From: Pseudomonas sp. P5_109
GTDB lineage: Bacteria > Pseudomonadota > Gammaproteobacteria > Pseudomonadales > Pseudomonadaceae
NCBI RefSeq assembly: GCF_034009455.1
Contig: NZ_CP125380.1
Coordinates: forward strand, 2,335,001 to 2,399,000
DNA length: 64,000 nt
Reading direction: 5' to 3'
Shown here one piece after another: positions 33,168 through 42,474 of the stretch. Under the pieces are notes generated by a model, which saw only the letters and a list, made by a program, of their open reading frames with translations, made no database searches and had not been told where the DNA came from. Position 1 is the first letter of the stretch; each line of letters opens with the position of its first letter. Position numbers and translations under genes: made by a program.

Positions 33168-34508
33168 ATGAACCTCATATCCCGCAGCACCTTCGACAAT
33201 GACCAGGACAGCCTGCTCTACAACCGTATCGCGTGGCGCCTGTTGCCGTTCCTTTTCGTCTTGTATGTGGTCGCCTTTCTGGATCGCGTGAACGTTGGAT
33301 TTGCCAAGCTGCAGATGTCGGCCGACATCGGTTTGAGCGATCTTGCGTTCGGTTTCGGCGCCGGGGTTTTCTTCGTCGGCTACTGTCTGTGCGAGATACC
33401 CAGCAATATGATCCTGCAGCGTGTCGGGGCGAGGTTCTGGATCACCCGGATCATGATCACCTGGGGGGTGCTGTCGATCTGCATGATGTTCGTCAAAACG
33501 CCAACGGCCTTTTATATCCTGCGCTTTCTGTTGGGCATGGCAGAGGCCGGGTTCTATCCAGGGGTCGTGCTGTACATGACCTACTGGTTTCCTTCCTATG
33601 CGCGCTCCCAGGGCATGGCCTGGTTCAATCTGGGCATTGCGATGGCCGGTGTTCTGGGCAGTCCGCTGTCCGGCTGGATCATGCAGACATTTGCCGGCGT
33701 AGCGGGCATGGCGGGCTGGCAATGGTTGTTCTTGCTGGAGGGAATTCCAGCGGTACTGCTGGGTATCACGGTGTTCTTTTACCTGGACGATCGACCTGGC
33801 AAGGTGCACTGGCTCAGCCCTGAACAGAACACTCGTGTGGTGCAGCAACTGGCGGCTCAGCGCCAGCAGCATGAAGCGGCGGGGGCTGGCCACAACTTCC
33901 GGGCGGCATTCGTCAGCAAAGATTTGTGGTGCCTGATCTACGTGAACTTCGCATTGCTGTGCGGCACCTATGGGGTGTCATTCTGGCTGCCGCAGATCGT
34001 TCAGGGTCTTGGGGTGAAAAGCCTGTTTCATACCGGGTTGATCGCAGCTATTCCTTTCGCGGTGGCGTCGGTCGTCATGGTATTGGTCAGCCGCCACTCG
34101 GATAAACAACGTGAGCGACGTTGGCACGGTACGCTGTGCAATCTGGCTTCTGCCTTCGGGCTTGCAATTGCGGCGTACTTCCATGATCAGCCGGTGTTGT
34201 CGCTGGCAGGGCTGAGTCTGGCCATGTCTGGCGGCCTGGCGGGTTTCTGTGTGTTGTGGGCGCTGCCCGGTGTACTGCTCACCGGGACCGCGGCGGCGGC
34301 AGGTATTGCTCTGATTGCCACCGTCGGTAACCTGGGCGGCTATGCCAGTCCGTTCATGATGGGTTGGGTCAAGCAGAGCAGCGGGCATCTCGAATATGGC
34401 CTGTATGCGCTGGCCGGCATGACGTTGATCGGGGCGCTGGTGATGTTTTCAATCAAGCCTCCAGGCGCTGTGGCCGTTAAAGAATTGCCTGAACTCTCGA
34501 ACATCTGA
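33168..34508 (+). CDS. MFS transporter, anion:cation symporter (ACS) type
   Basis: About 446 residues with 12 hydrophobic segments. AFLDRVNVGFAKLQM after TM1 is the ACS-family signature (DRVNvgfA), and GMAEAGFYPGVVLYMTYWFP is its TM4-5 motif. Such carriers import organic anions, including aromatic acids, hydroxy acids and sugar acids, with protons. ATG 33168 is preferred because the upstream in-frame ATGs at 33081 and 33141 lie in or near the end of the GMC gene. It probably imports the substrate or precursor of the operon. Confidence 0.87.
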   Translation: MNLISRSTFDNDQDSLLYNRIAWRLLPFLFVLYVVAFLDRVNVGFAKLQMSADIGLSDLAFGFGAGVFFVGYCLCEIPSNMILQRVGARFWITRIMITWGVLSICMMFVKTPTAFYILRFLLGMAEAGFYPGVVLYMTYWFPSYARSQGMAWFNLGIAMAGVLGSPLSGWIMQTFAGVAGMAGWQWLFLLEGIPAVLLGITVFFYLDDRPGKVHWLSPEQNTRVVQQLAAQRQQHEAAGAGHNFRAAFVSKDLWCLIYVNFALLCGTYGVSFWLPQIVQGLGVKSLFHTGLIAAIPFAVASVVMVLVSRHSDKQRERRWHGTLCNLASAFGLAIAAYFHDQPVLSLAGLSLAMSGGLAGFCVLWALPGVLLTGTAAAAGIALIATVGNLGGYASPFMMGWVKQSSGHLEYGLYALAGMTLIGALVMFSIKPPGAVAVKELPELSNI

Positions 34509-34582
34509 TATCGCAGAACAACACAAGTGTTTCGGCAGGAGATACAATCGGGCTTTTCCAGTTATCGACTCGAGGTGACCTC

Positions 34583-35383
34583 TTGGAACAGGATGACGAA
34601 AAGCCCACCACCGGCCCCGTACTGCTGGAATCGGTGGAAATGGTGTTCCGTCTGCTCGATGAGCTGACCGCTGCACGCCGCCCTTTGGGGGTGACTGAAC
34701 TGGCTCATCTGCTGCAAACCGCCAAACCGAGAACCTACCGGCATCTGGCCTCGATGCGTCAGCTGGGCATCCTCGAACAAGATCCCGTCAGCGAGAAATA
34801 CCTGCTTGGGGCTCGCCTGGTCGCCTACGGTGAGGCGGCAGGTGAGCAGTTTGACCTGCGGGCCATTGCTGATCCTTACCTGACACGTATTCGCGACGCC
34901 ACGGGGCAAACGGCACTGCTGGCGGTCGCCACTCATGACACTGCGCTGGTGGTGTCGTGTGTCGAGTCCAAAGCCAATGTGTGCATTTCGGTCAAGCCTG
35001 GTAACCGCGTGCTGCCCTATTGCTCGGCACAGGGGCGCACCGTGCTCGCTTTCGCCGATGCCGCCAGCCAGCAACGGGTCATGCGCCGCAAGATGCCGGC
35101 TCTCACCGAACGCACCCTGCACGATCCCGAGTCGCTCACCCAGCGTCTGGAACTGATTCGCCAACGGCTTTATGACGATGCCGACGGTGAAGTGACCATG
35201 GGTATCAATGCGCTGTGCTGTCCGATCTTTCGCGAGAACGATGTGATTGTCGGCACGATTGGGATCGTGGGTCCGAGCGCGGCGATTCCTTCGCCACCAC
35301 CGGCCGCGATGCTGCGCGAGTTGCAATCGGCAGCGGCCGAGATCAGCGAGCGTTTGCATGCAGGGACCTACCAGCGTTTGTGA
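34583..35383 (+). CDS. IclR-family transcriptional regulator 1
   Basis: 266 residues from TTG 34583, with GAGGTGACC just before. The winged helix spans about 15-75 (VTELAHLLQTAKPRTYRHLA) and the IclR effector domain follows (YCSAQGRTVLAFADA, INALCCPIFRENDVIVGTIGIV). It is the last gene of the plus operon and is followed by a terminator. It is the best candidate for binding the TTTC-N7-GARA sites at 29901, 30012 and 41274, since its genes lie between them. Effector unknown. Confidence 0.88.
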   Translation: MEQDDEKPTTGPVLLESVEMVFRLLDELTAARRPLGVTELAHLLQTAKPRTYRHLASMRQLGILEQDPVSEKYLLGARLVAYGEAAGEQFDLRAIADPYLTRIRDATGQTALLAVATHDTALVVSCVESKANVCISVKPGNRVLPYCSAQGRTVLAFADAASQQRVMRRKMPALTERTLHDPESLTQRLELIRQRLYDDADGEVTMGINALCCPIFRENDVIVGTIGIVGPSAAIPSPPPAAMLRELQSAAAEISERLHAGTYQRL

Positions 35384-35413
35384 TCAAGCGCGGGTCAGGA
35401 AAAGCCCAATAAA

Positions 35414-35445
35414 AAACAGGCCTGTAATGCAGGCCTGTTTTTTTA
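35414..35445. terminator. Bidirectional terminator between IclR 1 and ABC permease
   Basis: AAACAGGCCTG / CAGGCCTGTTT with a five-base loop, A-run on one side and TTTTTTT on the other. It serves the convergent operons on both strands. Confidence 0.92.
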
Positions 35446-35467
35446 TTGCTGTCTTGCGGGTCTGAGG

Positions 35468-36271
35468 TTATGAACGCCGGGTTGCTGCGCGTGACAGCAG
35501 CAACAGCAGAGTGGCAAACAGCACCATGACGGTTGCCGCTGAAAGCAACACCGGGCTCAAGGCTTCTCGAGCGGTAGTGAACATCTCGCGAGGCAGGGTC
35601 CGCTGATCAGGGCCAGCGAGAAACAGCGTCACCACCACTTCATCCAGAGAGGTGGCAAAGGCGAACAAACCCCCGGACACCAAGCCAGGTGAAATCAGTG
35701 GCAATGTCACTTTGCGCAGCGTCACCCAGGGTGTCGCACCCATGCTTGCTGCTGCCCACAACAGGCGTTGATTCAGACCGCCCAGCGCGGAGCCGACGTT
35801 GACCACCACAAAAGGCACGGCCAGGGTGGTATGCGCCAGAATCAACCCCAGGTAAGTTCGCGTCAGCCCCGCATTGGAGAATACAAAGTACATACCCACG
35901 CCGACGATGACCGCCGGCACGATCATGGGGGCGATCAACAGCACTTCGATGAAGCGTTTGCCAGGCATGGCCGGGTGTCGCAGACCCAGCGCCGCCAGTC
36001 CACCCAGGACTACAGCAAGGGCGGTACTCGCCAGAGCCACCGCAAAGCTGTTGAACAATGCACTCAGCCATTGTGACGAGGAGAAGAAGTCCTCATACCA
36101 GCGCAGCGTAAAGTGCCCCAGTGGCAGTGACATGTAGCGGCTATCGCTGAACGACAGCGGCAATACGATGAGAATAGGCAGCAGCAGAAAGGCCAGTACC
36201 AGACAGCCACTGAGTGACACGCCGAGGTTGCCGAACCAGGCCATCGGCCCACTATTGGGATTGCGGATCAT
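35468..36271 (-). CDS. ABC importer permease, PotC-type (system 1)
   Basis: 267 residues, about six membrane helices. GAATPW..LRKVTLPLISPGLVSGG (MGATPWVTLRKVTLPLISPG) is the EAA loop that meets the ATPase, and FAFATSLDEVVVTLFLAGP follows as in spermidine/putrescine permeases. ATG 36271 has AGGAG upstream and overlaps the stop of the preceding permease (TGATG). It forms the membrane channel with the 36271..37482 protein. Last gene of the importer operon. Confidence 0.9.
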   Translation of the reverse strand: MIRNPNSGPMAWFGNLGVSLSGCLVLAFLLLPILIVLPLSFSDSRYMSLPLGHFTLRWYEDFFSSSQWLSALFNSFAVALASTALAVVLGGLAALGLRHPAMPGKRFIEVLLIAPMIVPAVIVGVGMYFVFSNAGLTRTYLGLILAHTTLAVPFVVVNVGSALGGLNQRLLWAAASMGATPWVTLRKVTLPLISPGLVSGGLFAFATSLDEVVVTLFLAGPDQRTLPREMFTTAREALSPVLLSAATVMVLFATLLLLLSRAATRRS

Positions 36272-37482
36272 CACTTCGCTCCTGTGCTGCGACGGGCAAG
36301 ATGCGCCTGAATAAGGTAGAGCAGGGTGGTTGCTACCAACAGCACCAACCCCAACGCCGACGCCAGCCCCCAGTTCAGTGTGCCGGTGGTGAATTGGGCA
36401 ATGTAGAAACTGATCATTTGATCGGCCGGTCCACCGAGCAATGCGGGCGTGATGTAGAAGCCCAGCGTGACGATGAAGACCATCAATGCCCCGGCTGCCA
36501 GCCCAGGTAGAACCTGTGGTAGGTACACCTGGAAAAACACCCGCAACGGGCGAGCCCCCATCGAATAGGCCGCCTGTACCAGCAGGCGATTGCAACTGGA
36601 CATGGCCGCAAGAAGCGGGAACACCATGAACGGCAGCATCACGTGAACCAGAGCCAGAATCACCCCGAAGCGGTTGTACAACAGGTGCAACGGACTGTTG
36701 ATCCATCCCAGCTTCAATAGCATGGCGTTGACGATCCCCTGATCCTGCAACAGCACCATCCAGGCGGTCGTGCGAACCAGGATCGACGTCCAGAACGGCA
36801 GCAGGATCAGTAGCAACAGCGCGTTGCGGGTCTTTGGCGTTCGACGATCGAGAAACACGCACAGCGGGAATGCCAACAGCACACAGACCAGCGTCGTGAT
36901 GGCGGCGATGCCAAAGGTGCGTCCGAGGATCGAGCGATACAGACCGGCTTCATCCTTGGCGACCAGGCCCTGCTGGTAGTCGTGTTTTATGTCCACGGCG
37001 GACAGCAGGTGGTAAGTGCCGACGGGTCCTGAGGCACGCTTGAAGGTTTGCCAGGTGGCATTTTCCAGCCAGCGCGGATCGAGCTTTTGCATGCCTGCAC
37101 TGCTGCCGTCCAGATCGGCGGCCTCGCGTTTGGCGGTCATCAGCAAACCACGCAGTTCCGGTGCCTCGTAGGCCAGGCGCCGGGCCGCCGCTGCCAGGTC
37201 ACGGGGCGACACGGCCTTTAGGTCCTGTACCAAAGGCTTGAATAAGCGCTCGTCCGGGGCAGAGATGCCATCCCAGTTTGCAACGGCAGTGGCCGTCGCA
37301 GGCATGGCTTGAGGCAGCTCGCTGTCAGCGACAGCGCGCCACAATAGTGTGCCGATCGGACCGACGAAGGTCAGGACGAGAAACACCACCAAGGGTGCCA
37401 GCAGGCCGTAGGCGCGCCAGAGGGCGCCGCGATCCTTGCGGGCGACCACCGGTGATGAGGCATTGATTACGATTGCACTCAT
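36271..37482 (-). CDS. ABC importer permease, PotB-type with long periplasmic insertion (system 1)
   Basis: 403 residues, against about 280-290 for PotB. TM1 is about 25-48. A polar stretch of about 135 residues with no membrane helix then precedes the core at about 187, which contains LLPFWTSILVRTTAWMVLLQ, the EAA loop YSMGARPLRVFFQVYLPQVL and ITPALLGGP. The insertion would lie in the periplasm and could contact the binding protein. The system 2 permease at 47800 has a matching insertion, so it is a subfamily trait. Confidence 0.88.
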   Translation of the reverse strand: MSAIVINASSPVVARKDRGALWRAYGLLAPLVVFLVLTFVGPIGTLLWRAVADSELPQAMPATATAVANWDGISAPDERLFKPLVQDLKAVSPRDLAAAARRLAYEAPELRGLLMTAKREAADLDGSSAGMQKLDPRWLENATWQTFKRASGPVGTYHLLSAVDIKHDYQQGLVAKDEAGLYRSILGRTFGIAAITTLVCVLLAFPLCVFLDRRTPKTRNALLLLILLPFWTSILVRTTAWMVLLQDQGIVNAMLLKLGWINSPLHLLYNRFGVILALVHVMLPFMVFPLLAAMSSCNRLLVQAAYSMGARPLRVFFQVYLPQVLPGLAAGALMVFIVTLGFYITPALLGGPADQMISFYIAQFTTGTLNWGLASALGLVLLVATTLLYLIQAHLARRSTGAK

Positions 37483-37502
37483 GTCTATTTACTCGATCCG
37501 GA

Positions 37503-38552
37503 TCACTGGGCCGACCAGGCGGTCCACTTGGCATTTAGTTCGTCGATACGGTCAACCCAGAACTTGTCGTTGAGCACCAGCACGTTGGCGCTGTTCTGCG
37601 GTGCGCTTGGGGAGTCAGCGAGCGCCGCCGGGTCAGTTTCAGCGATGCCTTTGACGGAAGTGATCCCGGTCGGCTGCAGGCTTGGCCATTTCTTCTGGTT
37701 TTCAGCTTTTCCCATCACATCCAGCAGGCCGTAGGCTTTGTCGACGTTCGGCGAGTTGGCGAGGATCACCCAGCTGTCCATGGTTTGCAGCGACTGATTC
37801 CACACCAACCCGAACGGTTTGTGATCCTGGTGGATAGCGTTGGTCACCCGCCCGTTATAGGACGTGGTCATGCTCACTTCACCAGACGCGAGCAATTGCA
37901 TCGGTTGGCCGCCCGCTTTCCAGAACAGCAGCTGGCTTTTGATCGTGTCGAGTTTTTTGAAAGCGCGTTCTACGCCGCCCGCCGAGTTGAGGATTTTGTA
38001 AACGTCGGCCGGTGCAACACCGTCGGCCATGAGGGCGATTTCCAGATTGCCCTTGGGACCCTGGCGCAATGCGCGTTTGCCAGGGAAAGTCTTGGTATCG
38101 AAAAAGTCGCTCCAACCTTTGGGCGCACGGCTGGCCTTGCTGGTGTCGTAGCTCAGCACGAAGTTGTAGACCGCGCTGCCCACACCGCATTCGCTGACCG
38201 CGCTGGGGATGTAGTTGTCTTTGCCGCCAATATGTTTGAAGTCCATCGCGACGAAAAGCCCTTCACCGCAACCCAGCTGAAGGTCTTCGGCCTCGACTTG
38301 AACCACGTCCCAACCACTGTCAGCGCCTTCGGCGTGAGTTCTCAACAAGCCGATACCGCCTTCCCAACTGTCATCGATGACTTTGTTGCCGCTGGCCTGG
38401 CTGTACGGTTCGAAGAAGATCTTGCGCTGCACATCCTGATACGCGCCACCCCAGGAGGCCACGGTCAGGTCTCTGGCCTGAGCGGTTCCCTGGAGCAGGG
38501 CGAGCCCGCACAAAACGAAGGTGAGACTGCGAACGGAGCATGGATTGAACAT
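37503..38552 (-). CDS. Extracellular solute-binding protein, spermidine/putrescine type (system 1)
   Basis: 349 residues with a signal peptide of about 26 (LTFVLCGLALLQGTAQA). The mature protein opens DLTVASWGGAYQDVQRKIFF, as in the PotD/PotF and related group, with DSWEGGIGLLR and FFDTKTFPGKRALRQGPKGN. Two cysteines (LQLGCGEG and SECGVG) are kept in the system 2 protein and could form a disulphide. The ligand is probably a cationic amine or amino compound. It lies between the ATPase and the permease genes. Confidence 0.9.
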   Translation of the reverse strand: MFNPCSVRSLTFVLCGLALLQGTAQARDLTVASWGGAYQDVQRKIFFEPYSQASGNKVIDDSWEGGIGLLRTHAEGADSGWDVVQVEAEDLQLGCGEGLFVAMDFKHIGGKDNYIPSAVSECGVGSAVYNFVLSYDTSKASRAPKGWSDFFDTKTFPGKRALRQGPKGNLEIALMADGVAPADVYKILNSAGGVERAFKKLDTIKSQLLFWKAGGQPMQLLASGEVSMTTSYNGRVTNAIHQDHKPFGLVWNQSLQTMDSWVILANSPNVDKAYGLLDVMGKAENQKKWPSLQPTGITSVKGIAETDPAALADSPSAPQNSANVLVLNDKFWVDRIDELNAKWTAWSAQ

Positions 38553-38638
38553 GATGTGACTCCCAGACTTTTGATTTAGTTGTGGTCGGCAGTGGTGACG
38601 TAACAGATCGACGCGGTGTTGTTTTTTTGGGGGAGCGC

Positions 38639-39793
38639 TCAGCGCAAAACCATTGCCTGTGCAGCGGGCAACGCCAGCCTTACGCTTTCACCGGGCAGAG
38701 GCGGCGCCTGGCCCAGGCTTCCCGGGTTGTAAGTCATCGACAGTTCGCAGCCATTGATCATCACCAGGCGCAGCTTGCAATGGGCGCCATGGAAGATGCT
38801 GTCGACGACACAGGCCTGAATCGCGGCTTCGCCGGGTGCGGCCAGTCGCAAGTTCTCGGGGCGAATCGCCAGCGCTGCCGGGCTGCCTGCGGTCAGCTCG
38901 GGATCGGCGCAAAAGGCCTCGTGGACCGTGCCCGTTTCGGTCAGCCGGATCCGGGCGAGATTGTCCGAGACACTGACCAGAACACCCTCCAGCACATTGG
39001 TCTCACCCAGAAAATTGGCCACGAAGCGAGTGGCGGGTCGGTTGTAAATGGTTTCCGGCCGGTCGATCTGGGCGATCTTGCCTTCGTTGAACACGGCCAC
39101 GCGATCAGACATGGTCATGGCTTCGTCTTGATCGTGGGTGACGTAGACAAACGTAATGCCCAGCTGTTTGTGGATGCCTTTGAGTTCCAGCTGCATGTGC
39201 TCACGCAAGCCTTTGTCGAGGGCGCCCAACGGCTCGTCCATCAGCAGGATGCGTGGGCGATACACCAGCGCCCGGGCGAGTGCGACACGTTGTTGCTGGC
39301 CGCCGGACAACTGCGCCGGGTTGCGGTCCTCGAAGCCTTCCAGGCGCGCCAGTGCCAACGCCTCCTTGACCCGAACCCTGGCTTCGGCGGCCGGTATTTT
39401 GCGCAGGTTGAGGGGGAAGGCGACGTTCTCGGCCACGCTCATGTGCGGGAACAGGGCATAGCTCTGGAAAACCACGCCCATGTCGCGCTTGTAGGCCGGC
39501 AGTTTGCTGATGTCGTTGCCGTCCATGAGGATCCGGCCACGGTCTGGCGCGTCAAAACCGGCAAGCATCATCAGAGTGGTGGTCTTGCCCGAACCGCTGG
39601 GGCCGAGCAAGGACAGAAATTCGCCCTGGCGGATGTTCAAGTCGAGGTTGTCGACGACCCAACTGCGTTCGTCATAGGTCTTGTGTACACCTTCGAACCG
39701 AACCAGTACCGGACGTTGCGCTTCGGCTGCTGCGATGTCGTCGGGCAATGGCATAGGCACCCTGGTTAATGCGCGGCTGGAGTGTGCGGTCAT
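38639..39793 (-). CDS. ABC importer ATPase, PotA-type (system 1)
   Basis: 384 residues. Walker A GPSGSGKTT, Q-loop VFQSYALFPHMSV, signature LSGGQQQRVALARAL, Walker B LLMDEPLGALD and the switch His in VYVTHDQDEA are complete. A C-terminal TOBE-like domain (RPENLRLAAPGEA onwards) fits PotA/FbpC-type importers. The start overlaps the aminotransferase stop by ATGA, so transamination and uptake are co-produced. Confidence 0.93.
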   Translation of the reverse strand: MTAHSSRALTRVPMPLPDDIAAAEAQRPVLVRFEGVHKTYDERSWVVDNLDLNIRQGEFLSLLGPSGSGKTTTLMMLAGFDAPDRGRILMDGNDISKLPAYKRDMGVVFQSYALFPHMSVAENVAFPLNLRKIPAAEARVRVKEALALARLEGFEDRNPAQLSGGQQQRVALARALVYRPRILLMDEPLGALDKGLREHMQLELKGIHKQLGITFVYVTHDQDEAMTMSDRVAVFNEGKIAQIDRPETIYNRPATRFVANFLGETNVLEGVLVSVSDNLARIRLTETGTVHEAFCADPELTAGSPAALAIRPENLRLAAPGEAAIQACVVDSIFHGAHCKLRLVMINGCELSMTYNPGSLGQAPPLPGESVRLALPAAQAMVLR

Positions 39794-41160
39794 GGCCGGA
39801 TACCCGCGAGGACTTCATCGAGTGCCTGGGCCACTGCCTTGAGAATAGTCTGGATCTGATCGCCATCGACGATCAGCGGCGGCGCCAACACCAAGGTGTC
39901 GCCCAGGGCACGCAACAAGATGCCGTTGCGTTGCAGCACGTCGCTGACTTTACTGGCCACTTTGAGCTCGGCGGGGAAGGGCGCACGGGTCTGCTTATCG
40001 GCGACGAACTCCAATGCCGCCATCAGCCCGATGCCGCGTGCCTCACCTACCAGCGGGTGATCGGCAAAGGCTTTGATGCCCGCCTGAAACGCCGGGGCAA
40101 CCTCGCAAACGTGCTCGACGATATCCAGTTCGTCATACATGCGCAGTGTTTCCAGCGCCACAGCGGCGGCCACCGGATGCCCGCCATAGGTGTAACCGTG
40201 ACCGAGGCCGCCGAGCGTGTTGCTCTGATCGGCGATGACCTGATAGATCTGGTCGCTGAGCAATAACGCCGAGATCGGCTGGAACGCGGCGGACAAACCT
40301 TTGGCACAGGTCAGCATGTCCGGCTGGATGCCCATAGCCTGACAACCCCAGTAATAACCGGTACGGCCGAAGCCACAAATCACTTCGTCGGCCACCATCA
40401 GAATGTCGTACTTGCGCAGTACCGCCTGGACCTTGGCGAAGTAGCCGGCTGGCGGCACGATCACGCCGCCGGTGCCCATTACCGGTTCTGCAAAGAATGC
40501 GCCAATGGTTTCAGGGCCCGCGTCGAGAATGGCTTGCTCCAGTTCTTCGGCGAGGCGGGTGGAGAACGCTTCTTCGGTTTCCTCTGGCAGGCCTTGGCGA
40601 TAGAGGTGTGGGCAACGCACATGGATGACATCGGCCAGAGGCTCGCCCCAACCTTTATGCATGTTGGGTAAACCGGTGAGGCTGGCGGCGGCCAAGGTGG
40701 TGCCGTGGTAACTGCGTTGGCGGGCAATCAGGCGTGTCTTGCCCGGCTTTCCCAACGCAATGTGGTAGTAGCGCACGAACTTGATTGCGGTATCGATCGC
40801 TTCCGATCCTGAACTCTGGAACACCACTTTGCCTAAGCCCGCTGGCGCGTGAGCAATCAGTTCGGCTGCCAGGTCGGCTGCCGGTCCATGGCTACGGTGG
40901 GCGAATGTCTGTTGGTAGGGCAGCTTCAACATCTGCGCATACGCCGCTTCAGCCAAGCGCGGCTGGCTGAAGCCCAGCGTTGCGCACCACAGGCCAGACA
41001 TACCTTCGATATAGCGTCGGCCTTGCTCATCGAAAACATAAATGCCTTCGCCACGCTCGATCAGCAGTGGGCCCAGCTGTTCGTGCAACCGCAGATTGGT
41101 CTGCGGGTGAAGGTGGTGGGCGATATCTCGCTTGGCCAGGGCCGAATCACGAGCGGTCAT
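39790..41160 (-). CDS. Class III PLP aminotransferase (omega-amino type, system 1)
   Basis: 456 residues. MSGLWCATLGFSQPRL, SSGSEAIDTAIKFVRYYH (cofactor phosphate), FFAEPVMGTGGVIVPPAGYF, VADEVICGFGRTG and the PLP lysine in TCAKGLSAAFQPISA are all present. It resembles putrescine/beta-alanine:pyruvate aminotransferases and is close to the enzyme at 60492. It is the first gene of the operon with the importer, so the imported compound probably carries a terminal amine. The upstream region holds the IclR-type site at 41274..41290. Confidence 0.9.
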   Translation of the reverse strand: MTARDSALAKRDIAHHLHPQTNLRLHEQLGPLLIERGEGIYVFDEQGRRYIEGMSGLWCATLGFSQPRLAEAAYAQMLKLPYQQTFAHRSHGPAADLAAELIAHAPAGLGKVVFQSSGSEAIDTAIKFVRYYHIALGKPGKTRLIARQRSYHGTTLAAASLTGLPNMHKGWGEPLADVIHVRCPHLYRQGLPEETEEAFSTRLAEELEQAILDAGPETIGAFFAEPVMGTGGVIVPPAGYFAKVQAVLRKYDILMVADEVICGFGRTGYYWGCQAMGIQPDMLTCAKGLSAAFQPISALLLSDQIYQVIADQSNTLGGLGHGYTYGGHPVAAAVALETLRMYDELDIVEHVCEVAPAFQAGIKAFADHPLVGEARGIGLMAALEFVADKQTRAPFPAELKVASKVSDVLQRNGILLRALGDTLVLAPPLIVDGDQIQTILKAVAQALDEVLAGIRP

Positions 41161-41273
41161 GACGTCATCCTCTTCAATCAGTGTTCAAGCGTATGCGTAT
41201 GCGGTACGTGGTTTCATTTTTACGACTATTGGCGTTAGTCGTCAAATGTTTTGTGTGTCGCTGTTAGCAATAC

Positions 41274-41290
41274 TATTTCGCTGAGAGAAA
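41274..41290. promoter_or_regulatory. Candidate IclR operator 3 (aminotransferase-ABC operon)
   Basis: TATTTCGCTGAGAGAAA matches the site at 29901..29917 in 14 of 17 bases, and the match continues leftwards (AATAsTATTTCGCTG). It lies 114 bases before the aminotransferase ATG. Confidence 0.65.
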
Positions 41291-41441
41291 AACAATTGAA
41301 CTGTTTTTGTTAAGGGAAATGGCATTTATATGTAAATCAGTGGCTTATGTTGCGATTGTGTTGAACGGAGCGCGGGTATACCCAGTGCGACGAATATTCA
41401 TGGGCTCAGGGTTGTTGCTGGGACATATAGAGTTGTATCGT

Positions 41442-41455
41442 TTCGCCTACGCGAA
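41442..41455. promoter_or_regulatory. Palindrome before IclR regulator 2
   Basis: TTCGC-CTAC-GCGAA is a perfect-arm palindrome 79 bases before the ATG at 41535. It differs from the TTTC-N7-GARA motif, so it may be the self-binding site of the second IclR protein. Confidence 0.5.
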
Positions 41456-41534
41456 CACGGTGCTTTTTTGATTTACAGCACAAAGCCTGCCAGCTCGACT
41501 CTGGCTTCGATGAATTGGGTGGACGGAATCAAAC

Positions 41535-42311
41535 ATGAGCGACGATGCAGGGAAAGGTGGGGTCAGATCGGTGCAGCTCGCCCTTGACGTGCTTGAGCGG
41601 GTGGCAAGCGCGGGGGAGGAGGTCGGGGTCAGCGAGCTGGCCGTACAGCTGGGAACGACTAAAGGCTCGGTATTCAGGCACCTGAAGACCCTGGTAGAAC
41701 GCGGTTACTTGAGTCAAAACCCGCAGACCTCAAAGTATCGACTGGGCATCCAGGCCTATGTACTCGGGCAGGTGGCGGCCAGCGGGATCGACCTGTTGAG
41801 TGCCTCCGCTGACGCCATTCGAGATCTGCGCGACGAGTTGGGATTGACGGTGGTCCTGTCGGTGCTGCAAGCGCGCCGTTTAATGGTGGTGGAAACGCTG
41901 TTGGGCAAATCCACGCTTGAAATCGGTGTGCGTATCGGCACTGAACTGCAACTGCATTGCAATGCTCAGGGCAAGGTGGCTTTGGCTTTCGCCAAGCAAT
42001 TGAGCATGGATCAACTGCCGGGCGAGTTGCCCGCCATCACGGTCAATACGGTGACCGACCGCGCCGTCCTGGCGCGTCAGGTCGCCGAAGCCAGGTCTCA
42101 AGGGTGGGCATCTGCCACCGAGGAAGAAACCCTGGGCATTTCCGCTATCGCTGCACCGATATTAGGCATCAACGAGGAATTTATCGGCACGGTGGCGCTG
42201 GTGGCGACCGTGCAGAATATTTCCCGTGAACTGGATCCTGAGCAGGTTCGGGCGTTGAAAAAAGCCGCGTTGCGTGCGTCATGGAATCTGGGGTTCAAAG
42301 GCGAGTTTTGA
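41535..42311 (+). CDS. IclR-family transcriptional regulator 2
   Basis: 258 residues. The winged helix is at about 10-70 (VSELAVQLGTTKGSVFRHLK) and the effector domain holds LHCNAQGKVALAFA and GISAIAAPILGINEEFIGTV. It is distinct from regulator 1. It is the first gene before the aldehyde dehydrogenase/CHM isomerase cluster, with 163 bases between, so it probably controls that cluster and perhaps the divergent aminotransferase operon. Confidence 0.88.
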   Translation: MSDDAGKGGVRSVQLALDVLERVASAGEEVGVSELAVQLGTTKGSVFRHLKTLVERGYLSQNPQTSKYRLGIQAYVLGQVAASGIDLLSASADAIRDLRDELGLTVVLSVLQARRLMVVETLLGKSTLEIGVRIGTELQLHCNAQGKVALAFAKQLSMDQLPGELPAITVNTVTDRAVLARQVAEARSQGWASATEEETLGISAIAAPILGINEEFIGTVALVATVQNISRELDPEQVRALKKAALRASWNLGFKGEF

Positions 42312-42474
42312 AGGACGAAGCCTTTAGCTGTCGATTCGTCGACGTGCGTCATGTACACGAACTCACTGGCGAGCTGGCGCCGGGGTCACCTTGGACGGGT
42401 ATAGGCCGATCTTCCACTGCTTCCTACTATGGGGTCATGTTCAATGCCCCCTGGGGTAACAGGAAGCCTGAGTC

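Noticed and set aside
32889..33893. Open minus-strand frame of about 330 codons opposite the GMC and MFS genes
   Set aside because: Histidine-, glutamine- and arginine-rich antisense translation crossing two real genes.
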